DNA of 64,000 nt from assembly GCA_029964075.1 (NCBI GenBank), contig CM057130.1:6634001-6698000 (forward strand), read 5' to 3'. The notes beneath the pieces were generated by a model that was not told where the DNA came from, ran no database searches, and saw only the letters and a list, made by a program, of their open reading frames with translations. This document shows, one piece after another, positions 43,834 to 54,000 of this stretch (position 1 is its first letter; every line of letters begins with the position of its first letter). Origin of the DNA: Patiria pectinifera. Lineage: Eukaryota; Echinodermata; Asteroidea; Valvatida; Asterinidae. The translations under genes and the position numbers were made by a program.

Positions 43834-44604
43834 ATTTGTTGCAATGAAACAGAATCATGACTTCGTATTTCTCATAAAAATATTGACCTTGGGTGTAGCA
43901 GTCATGTCAAAGAGCAATGCCTTTGTCTTGCTGGGATCTGCATGAGTGAAGTTGCTGTGCATTCATGAATTACTAATAACAAACGATGCCCTCTGAGATG
44001 GCTGTTATGCACAAGGTCTTTTGTTAATTAAAAAACCATGACAACTTCAAAATGGAAACGCTGTATACAAGTGGGCACAATGTTTATAATCAAAAATCAT
44101 GTTAAAGGAAAGATACAACATTTCCAAACATCAAAAAACGAAATGATCAAATTATCACGAAATACCTTACTGGATTGTTAGGGAATAACAGTCCAAAGCA
44201 ACCTGTAAAATCGGGCCTCCTGATGGTGTGCAAGCTGACATTTTCAAGAAAAAAAATATTTTACCGACGCTTGTCGGCCGACCAGCGTTGGAGAAAACTG
44301 GCTGATTTAAAAAAAAAAAATCTGCAATTGATTACACACCTGTGAAGAGCTACAAGCCTGCCATATTGATTCTCTGACCTTACAATTTTCAATTCCCAAA
44401 AGTCTATACAAATTGCTCCATTTCATCTTAAGTGGTGTCAGGGAGCAAAACTACAAGAACATGATTGGTTTTCTTAGTTTGTCCATCATGTACAAGCCGA
44501 AAACGTGAAACAAGTCAGTTTAACAATATTTGCTTTAACATTTTAATCCTCCCAAATCCATTTATTTGGGAAAATTGCAGCAAAAGCAAATGTTGTACAT
44601 TCCC
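43834..44604. other. Non-coding 3' flank of copy-2 SRCR gene
   Basis: Matches 18790-19587. No exon. Confidence 0.5.
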
Positions 44605-44610
44605 TTTAAT
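44605..44610 (-). terminator. Poly(A) signal ATTAAA, copy 2
   Basis: ATTAAA on the minus strand about 105 nt after the TAA. Confidence 0.5.
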
Positions 44611-44715
44611 GTAAATGCGGATCCCTTTTCTTTGCCCAATATTTTTCCTTTCACTCTTAAAAGATCGTACTTTCGAACTGTAGTTCTTTTATAATTATAC
44701 TAAAATAATTATACT

Positions 44716-45029
44716 TTATGTCAGGTTGCACTTGACACTCGAATCTTCACCGTGTACGCAGTTATGAGAACCCCATCCATTGTGGCCGCAATCTCCTAGG
44801 CTAGCCTCGCTACCACTACACGCCGTGTTATCCAGGTGTATAGCCCCCGTGCCCTGTCCATAGAAGGCAGAGGACCAGACCTGGGCAGCAGACGGGTAGC
44901 CAAGTTCACGGCAGGCTACGTGACCGTCGCTGATATCCCAACTGTCATCGCAGACCGTTCCCCAGACTCCGTTGTAGTAGACTTCCACACGGCCCTCGTT
45001 GGACAATGGACCATTCACCAGACGAATCC
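44716..45029 (-). CDS. SRCR-2 exon, copy 2, with stop codon
   Basis: Acceptor [71 protein letters not shown] and TAA. Six cysteines. 314 nt against 320 in copy 1. Confidence 0.85.
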
Positions 45030-48000
45030 CTGTCAGGATTTAAATTATACTTTATGATCATCAATTTTCATCATAATACGTACAATTTAATGTTTTTCCC
45101 CAGAGCGGGGTTGCTTATACACCATCTGACAAATAGTCAGCCTAAAAATGGTGTGGCCAAGCCCATCACAAGTCCGGTCAAACGAGAATCACAAGTCCAA
45201 ACCTCAGGCGCGGTTCGCACCAAATTTTGAATGGTGAGCGCTGATCAAATCCCACAATCATGCACACTATAATAATTACCTCTGTACAAATTCACCCTTC
45301 TCAAGAATGGCTACGCCTCTGGCAAACATTTACGTTATTCTTATCAATGCAATTTTCAACAGTTTTCAACGGGGGGCCGGGGGAGGGTTCGACACAAAAC
45401 CAACCCCCTCTAGATCCGTGCCTGGACAGCTGTGGCGAATATTTTTGAGGGGGGGGGGAGCGGAGACCTTTTGCCGGTGACGTCACTTTGTAAAATTTGC
45501 TACTGCTACTTCCCTTTTGGGGGGGGGGGGGGCAAAACAAAATATTGGGAGGACGCAGCCCCTTGACCACCCCCTTCCGTAGAACTGCGCCTGCCTAACA
45601 TAAGTCAAACAATAATTAACTTTGACGAACAATGACAAACGAATAATTTTGTCCCAGTTCAGTTGAATAGCTTGCGAATTAATTTGATATACTGTCATGT
45701 GAAGGACTGGACTAAACACTGCTGAAATACACTCATGGGGGCTTCCCCCCAAGGAAGAGACAACCAAATTATTAGAAACTGAAAGGGGAAATCTGTTAGC
45801 ACTACGTTGGACTGTGATTATTAATAAGATGTTTTAAAGAAACCCACACCTTCTTGTCATTAATTAATACAGCCACGTACTTGGATAACACTTCAGGCTG
45901 GAATCTTCGCCATGGCCGCAGTTGTGCACACCCCATCCGCCATGTGGACAACTGCCAAGGCTAACTTCTGTACCAGCGCAGTTTATACCATCGAGGTGGA
46001 TCGCCCCGGATCCGGCACCATGGGTAGCTGAGCTGTAGGCGTTTGTCGCATACGGGTAGCCCAACTGACGACAGGCGACATTGGCGTCGTTCATGTCCCA
46101 ATTGTCATCACACACGGTGCCCCAGGCGCCACTGTGCCACACCTCCACCCTGCCCACGTTTGACGTCGCACCATTCACCAAACGGATTGATACTGCAAGT
46201 ATCAAATGAAACAAACACTAACTTTTTCTCGTTTAATTAATTGTAATGAGGTGCATTGTAGTGCACTCTGCGGACGTGTGATAAACACGGACGTGTGTAT
46301 TGATGTTGTGTGTATGTGTCACACACAGAACGTGTATATGACATTTAATACACACGGCTTGAAATACGTATGCATACAGGGTGAGTAAAAAAAAATGTCC
46401 CTTTGGATAAATCCTTGTCTCCCACAAAAACGGGAACGATCGCTTGTTTTTTTTTCCCAAGGGTTATCCAAGGGGGTGTCTAGGAGTGTTGAAGTCCAAG
46501 ATATTTCGGGGAACAAGAGACAGTGCAATCTTTACATAAAACACACAAAAAGCTTGAAGCAATTAATAAATATGCACAATGTTGAGTGATGACGTTATTC
46601 AGGGAACGTGGAATTTGGTCCAATATGTAAAAAATTAACAATGGTCGTTTTTTGTGGTGGTGGAGGGGATGGTTAGCCATCCATACCGACCTCCTGATTG
46701 TCTGATTCCAATAAGCCTCTGTACTAATGACGTCACACTTTGTTTACATGTGCACTTTCCTATGGAGCCAGTGGGGCCCACGATTATGGGCGGCCATTAG
46801 GGCAAAAAAGACAATCACAAAATTAAAGTTAAACAAAAATACAATAAAATCAAATGCAAAATAATAAACAATAACGTACAATTAACAATGAAAATGTAGG
46901 ACAACAAAATAAAGAAACCCAAAACAAAATTGAATCGTAAAAAAAAATAAAAACATAAATTAAACATAACAAATAAAACACAAATTAAATTAAACCCAAA
47001 ATTATTGTAAGTCCCGCGTCGAATGTAAACCCCAAAATTACTGTAAGCCCCGCGACGAATGTAAATCCCAAAATTACTGTAAGCCCCGCGTCGAATGTAT
47101 ACCCCAAAATTACTGTAAGCCCCGCGTCGAATGTATACCCCAAAATTACTGTAAGTCCCGCGTCGAATGTAAACCCCAAAATTACTGTAAGTCCAGCGTC
47201 GAATGTAAACCCCAAAATTACTGTAAGCCCCGCGACGAGTGTATACCCCAAATTTACTGTAAGTCCCGCGTCGAATGTATACCCCAATATTACTGTAAGT
47301 CCCGCGTCGAATGTATACCCCAATATTACTGTAAGTCCCGGCCGCGACGAATGTATACCCCAAAATTACTGTATTAGTCCCGCGACAAATGTAAACCCCA
47401 AAATAACTGTAAGTCCCGCGACAAAATTGTAAACCCCAAAATTACTTAAAGCGGGGTACCAGTCTACATGGACTGGTATACAACAACCTATCACTGCAGC
47501 GTGGCCGCGCTACATGGACTGTACACGTGCAACTTTTGCGTTTATTTGGAGGGGGCGTAATCATACACGAAGCCACTATGTTACATGTCAAGTCGGATGG
47601 AGGGGAATTTTTGAGGGGGGGGGGCAGCCACCATGATCAATTAATTTTGTCAGATTGGGATTTTTTTTCTTTTTGGGGAAGTGATTATAGCTGAGAACAT
47701 AGCAAGGATGGACCGATATGTGCAGGCTAAGTTCAGGGGATAATTTTTATTGTTGGAAATTCCAAGAAAATGTGCCAATTTGCCGCCGTGAAGTACTATT
47801 AAGTGGGGAGTGCAATTGGGTTTTGGGTTTTGTTATAATCATCAGCAGGACTGTTGCTCATTCTTTTGTACTTTTTGGGCTAGGAGTCAAATGATCCGAG
47901 GACCGAAGGCTCTGTGAACATTTTTGATAGAGAATATTTCTGTTGATTTACATTGGTATGGATACCAGTGTAGTTACATAATTGAGTTGCCCAGAGTGTA

Positions 48001-51000
48001 TTTGTTAGGTTTTAATATGTTTACATTGTACATTGTTTTATACATACATTCTTGTCTTTATTAAGTTTATGGAACATCTTAGGTTGGGGTGTGGTAGTTG
48101 GGCGTAAAGGGAACACTTGGGATTTTCTCTCGGGGGGGGGGGGGGTTAAAAGGGAGTGTTTCATAAGTCCTTGGACTTCTTACAACTTCCTTATAACTTC
48201 TCTGCTTTTCATTTATCTTTGTTACTTATCTTTGTCATTTACTTTTATGTTTTGTTTATCTATTAAGTTACGTACTTTATATGTTTTCATTATGAAGTTA
48301 TGAAATAAACTAGATTGATTGATTGATTGAAAAAAAAATACGCATTAAGGCCAAAAAAAAAGTCTCCGGTTTCTGGTATGGAGCTTGCCAAAAAAGTGGT
48401 GCGGCGACGCGGCTTTTTTTTTTTACCCGACTTTTTGCTTCAAATGTCGGCTGATGACTGCAAATGGTGTCCGACTAAACTTGGTGCAAATATATGGGAG
48501 TCCAGAGAGGCCACATAAAGCTTATTCTCGATCATAACCCCGTATAAAAACACGTTAAAATTGTGCAGCAGCAGGATTCCAGTCAAACCAGTGAGTTTGG
48601 CGGTTTTGAGATATCATCTTTCATTGAAAAAAAACTTTTTCATTTTGCCGACGCGCATGGCTACGGCGACGCGCGCGCATACCAGAAACCGGAGACTTTG
48701 TTTTTTTTTGGCCTAAGGAAGTTCCGGTTCCGATACAAGGTGCTGGCGGTGGGTGGGTTAACTTGTCAACGCATAAACCGCCTGCGGGCCGATTAGGTTA
48801 GTATATCCCCAGAGAGCAGGATTTTTAAAAACCCATCTCCGGTGTAGGCGACGCAAGGTTTGTTTTGCGTACAATTTTGTGTGGTTTTTGGTTTCTAATT
48901 CACTTAATGATGTGATTTATACAGGTGATAATAATTATGCCGTCCCACCTGTTGTTTTTGTGACGGGTGAAACAGAGGATATTTTGGGGTGCTTTTTCCG
49001 AACTTCATCAGTCACCATACATAGTCTTCTACGTATTCACTCCTTTGCTAACGATGGTAAATAATATATAGATATATAATATATATAATATATATAATGT
49101 CGGTCTCAGGGGCGTAAATCCGGGGGAGGGAAGCAAGGGCGGATCCAGAACCAAAAAATAATTGGTCCTCTAAAAAGTGGGTCCGAAAAATTACGGCGTG
49201 CGGTTTGAATTTTTGGATTCTAGATGCTCTGTGGTGCGATCTGGGGCAATTTCTGACCACTTTGACTTTTTTTTCAGGAAAAGATGGTGGTGTATACGCA
49301 GTGCCTGCCTTTATTGCGACGTCACATACAAAAAATGGTTTCTATTTGGGGGGGGGGCGGGCCTCCATTGCCCCCCCCCCCAAAAAAATCCGCCCTTGGA
49401 GGGATGGGGGTTTATACCCCCCCCCCCCCATTTTTGACCAAGGGGGATGGACTATTGGATCACATCCCCACACCCCTTGCCCACGTGGTGAGAAGACAAA
49501 AAAGGGCAGATTTTGAGATATTTTAAACTTCCCTACAACCAAAATGTATTCAATAGAGTAGAGAAAAAGGAAGAAAAAGTACAACAGCTTTAAATGCGCC
49601 TTTTGATGTAAGGTCAAGGGGCGTAGGTATACATGATGTACATCTGTTCAACTCCCCCTGGTGTCATTGTGTGATGTCCAGCAAGAGTCCCCCCCGCCTT
49701 CGAATTTTCACGGCCGTGCAATTTTTTATTAGTTTAGTCATCCCCAGTCCCCAGAACAGATCTCCTTCACTGCCGGTGTGTTTCGAGAAGGGTCCGTTTG
49801 CCGGGTGTTTTTTTTGTGGGTAGTACAAAGACAAGTGGCATCTTTTTATCGGTTAATTTCTTTTAACGTTCACGAGATCTCGCCTTTTTGACTGAGAAAG
49901 TAGGGTTAAATCTTCTTTGTTGTATTCGCGTTTTTGTCTCTGAAATTTGTCTCTGAAATACGCTCTAGGCATTATGTACCTACACTGGTACCGATATCCA
50001 TACCAGTGTAAATCAACAGAATTTTCCCCTACAACTTACAAGACTTATAGTCATGCTGGTCGCAAGATAAAGTCAAAAATGTTCATCAGTTCGCAGAGCC
50101 TTCGGTCCTCAGATCATTTGACTCCTTTCCCAAAAAGTAAAAAGAAAGAGGAACGGTCCTGCTGATGATTATAACAAAACCCAATTTTATTCCCCGTTAA
50201 ATCAACTTTACTTCACGGCGGCAAATTGGCAATTTTCTTGGAATTTTCCAACAATGAAAATTATTCCCTGAACTTAGCCTGCACATATCGGTCCATCCTT
50301 GCTATGTTCTCAGCTATAAATCACTTCCCAAAAAAGAAAAAAAATCCCAATCTGACAAAATTAATTGATCATGGTGGCTGCCCCCCCCCCTCAAAAATTC
50401 CCCTCCATCCGACTTGACATGTAACATAGTGGCTTCGTGTATGATTACGCCCCCTCCAAATAAACGCAAAAGTTGCACGTGTACAGTCCATGTAGCGCGG
50501 CCACGCTGCAGTGATAGGTTGTTGTATACCAGTCCATGTAGACTGGTACCCCGCTTTAAGTAATTTTGGGGTTTACAATTTTGTCGCGGGACTTACAGTT
50601 ATTTTGGGGTTTACATTTGTCGCGGGACTAATACAGTAATTTTGGGGTATACATTCGTCGCGGCCGGGACTTACAGTAATATTGGGGTATACATTCGACG
50701 CGGGACTTACAGTAATATTGGGGTATACATTCGACGCGGGACTTACAGTAAATTTGGGGTATACACTCGTCGCGGGGCTTACAGTAATTTTGGGGTTTAC
50801 ATTCGACGCTGGACTTACAGTAATTTTGGGGTATACATTCGACGCGGGACTTACAGTAATTTTGGGGTATACATTCGACGCGGGACTTACAGTAATTTTG
50901 GGGTATACATTCGACGCGGGACTTACAGTAATTTTGGGGTATACATTCGACGCGGGGCTTACAGTAATTTTGGGATTTACATTCGTCGCGGGGCTTACAG

Positions 51001-54000
51001 TAATTTTGGGGTTTACATTCGACGCGGGACTTACAATAATTTTGGGTTTAATTTAATTTGTGTTTTATTTGTTATGTTTAATTTATGTTTTTATTTTTTT
51101 TTACGATTCAATTTTGTTTTGGGTTTCTTTATTTTGTTGTCCTACATTTTCATTGTTAATTGTACGTTATTGTTTATTATTTTGCATTTGATTTTATTGT
51201 ATTTTTGTTTAACTTTAATTTTGTGATTGTCTTTTTTGCCGTAATGGCCGCCCATACACGATCCACTGAGCACCATAGGACGTCATTGATACAGAGGCTT
51301 ATTATTGTTACACAGATCTTTCACTCACAACTCACCACAGAGTAGTCCACTCAATGGAGTCAACTACTGGCACACTTAGGATAAATGATGTTTATTTCAG
51401 TGAGTGCAACATTTCAATTTGCTGTCAAAAAATACTGAAGTTCAATTCGGACGATTCACTATGTAGTACGCTACCAAGAATTTGCCACGGAGAGCTCATT
51501 TTTTTCCCAGTGGATTTGTGAAAGATAGTTGACAAATTCACAGCGCGGGACATTTAAAATTGTTAGGTTTTTTTCCGGTCAGTAGTTTCGTAAGGGTATG
51601 ATTCTAGTATATGTTTGCCCTTTCCGTTTCCTTTTATCAATATGGTGTTTTTGGTAAGGCGGCAGAACGCTTTGCCCCAATCTAAAACAAATTAGCTTAG
51701 GTTGCCTTCTGACACTCATTCAAATGGGTCATGTTTTGTCGACCGTAAACTTGAAAAAAGGCCTCTCCATGGGAAACTCGTGGTGGCGCACTGCATTGTG
51801 AATCGCTCGAATTGGGTCTTACTTGTATCACACAAGGTTCCTCCGTATCCAGAAGTGCACGTGCAAGTGTAGCTGTTGACTGCATCATTGCAGACGCCAT
51901 TTTGACAAGGGTTGCTAGCACATTCATTGGTGTCTGCCATAAAGACGGAACATTACACAAAAATACAATTGCATAATACTCTTTGTTTGGTGTCAGCATA
52001 ATACTTTTCTTGATTGATATTGCTTGTTCGGTTTGTGATGGCAGAATAATATTCTTACTAGTAAGTGAAATAAATCTTTCTAAAAGTTGACGAGGATGCA
52101 GTAAGCTCATAACATATATTTTAAATCAATTTATACTTCTTTCTCGTTCACAGGCTTATTAAAATTGGAATTAAATCTCACTGCTTTTTATGAGCAGATT
52201 GTTTGGACATAATTCCGTCAACGAAGTCGGTTTTTTATTACTAAAATCAAGTGACAATGGCAGTTTTATGTATCTTCTCATGCGTATCACTGAAGGCGTG
52301 AGACCTGTCCTCAAGAGGGCGCCCTATACAAGGGGTCACACTCACGGTACAAACATTCATGTCATTCTTACCACCCGCCCCTATAATTACATGGACCCCG
52401 AATGACACACACCACAAACTTTATCGCTGTCTTTTGTACATGGAGTATGGCTGTGGATGGTTAAATGATTATGGAGAACAAGATATTGTTTGATGTCCAA
52501 GAATGTACGGAAGTAATGTTAGGTCTTACTCGTGTTACATAAAGTTCCTTCATATCCAGCAGAACAGGTGCAAGTGTAGCTATTGACTGCATCATTGCAG
52601 ACGCCATTTTGACAAGGGCTGCTAGCACATTCGTTGATGTCTGTCATAAATTCAGAAAAGAATACACCGAGTAAACCAACGCGTTTTAAAATACTCTTCA
52701 AATTTCGCTTGTTCCCCCCCCCCTTGATTCCCAAAGGGGTGCCTGGGGTGGTGTTGAAGTCCAAGATTTTTCGAGGAGGGGGATAGAAAACTTGGAGCAA
52801 TGAATCAATGTGCACAATGTGAGCGATGACGTTATTCGGAGAACTTTGGATTTGGCCCAGTTAGTTTGTTTTGATGCTGGTGCTTGTGGTGGTCGTGGAC
52901 GGGATGGTTAGCCAACCAGACCAACCTCCTGATTGTCTCATTCCAATAAATGTTACAAATATCTTTCGCTCCACAACTCACCACAGAGTAGTCCACTCAT
53001 TGAAGTCAACTACTGGCACACTTAGGATTAATATGGTTATTTTAGGGAGTGAAACATTTCGATTTGCTGTAAAAAAAAAAATAAATAAATTAAAAAAATG
53101 GAAGTTCAATTGGGTCTTACTTGTATCACACAAGGTTCCTCCGTATCCAGAGGAGCACGTGCAAGTGTAGCTGTTGACTGCATCATTGCAGACGCCATTT
53201 TGACAAGGGCTGCTTGCACATTCATTGGTGTCTGCCATAAAGACGGACATTACACCAAACAATTATTCCACAATACTAATTCTCTTTGTTTGGTTTAAAC
53301 ACTATACTTTTCTTGATAGATATTGCTTCCTGTGTTCAGTTTGTGTTGACAACCATTCTAAAACAGTGAGTGGAATAAATCTGTCTAAAGTTGGCAAGGA
53401 TGCAGTATGCTCATAACAAAATCAATTTACATATCTTTTTCATTCACATATTTATTACAATTGGAATGTTCCTTAAATCTCATTGCTTTTAATGTGTAGA
53501 TGTTTTGCACAGTTCATCGTCAATGACTTTTTTTCTAAATTAAAATCCAGTGACAATGGCAGTCCTTTGTATCTGGGGGTATCACAGAGGGCGTGAGACC
53601 TGTCCTCAAGAGGGCGCCCTATTCAAAGGGGCACACTCACGGCAGAACCATGCATGTTATTCTTACCACCCGACCCTATAATGACATGGACCCTGAATGA
53701 CATACACCACAAGCTTTATCACTGTCTTTGGTACATGTAGTATGGCTGTGGATGGTTTAATGATTATAGGGAGAACAAGATATTGTTTGATGTCCAAGAA
53801 TGTACGGAAGTAATGTTAGGTCTTACTCGTGTCACATAAAGTTCCTTCATATCCAGCAGAACAGGTGCATGTGTAGCTATTGACTCCATCATTGCAGACG
53901 CCATGTTGACAAGGGCTGCTAGCACATTCGTTGATGTCTGTCATAAATACATCAAAGAATACAATTTTGTTATTTGTTTGTATTTATTATTTATTTATTT

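Larger units (their letters stand above)
46785..51256. mobile_element. 4,472-bp foldback transposon with repeat-filled long inverted arms
   Basis: The ends are TATGGGCGGCCATTA and its complement, flanked by a 6-bp target duplication CACGAT (46779-46784 and 51257-51262); the empty site is at 21645 in copy 1. The left arm (46785-47981) and right arm (49972-51256) are inverted copies, each made of an outer 210 bp, a 36-bp tandem array and an inner 540-600 bp. The 2-kb centre holds a LINE-like tail and two MITEs but no transposase. The structure is that of foldback (FB/TU-type) elements. Confidence 0.88.
46710..51303. mobile_element. Palindromic MITE AATAAGCCTCTGTAC split by the foldback element
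   Basis: The left half is 46710-46784 and the right half 51257-51303. Together they equal 21573-21688 apart from the duplicated CACGAT. Confidence 0.8.

Noticed and set aside
46815-47363. Open frames of 112-182 codons across the 36-bp arrays (also 50642-51226)
   Set aside because: The period is a multiple of three, so several frames stay open by arithmetic. Both frames are equally open, and the sequence is part of transposon arms.
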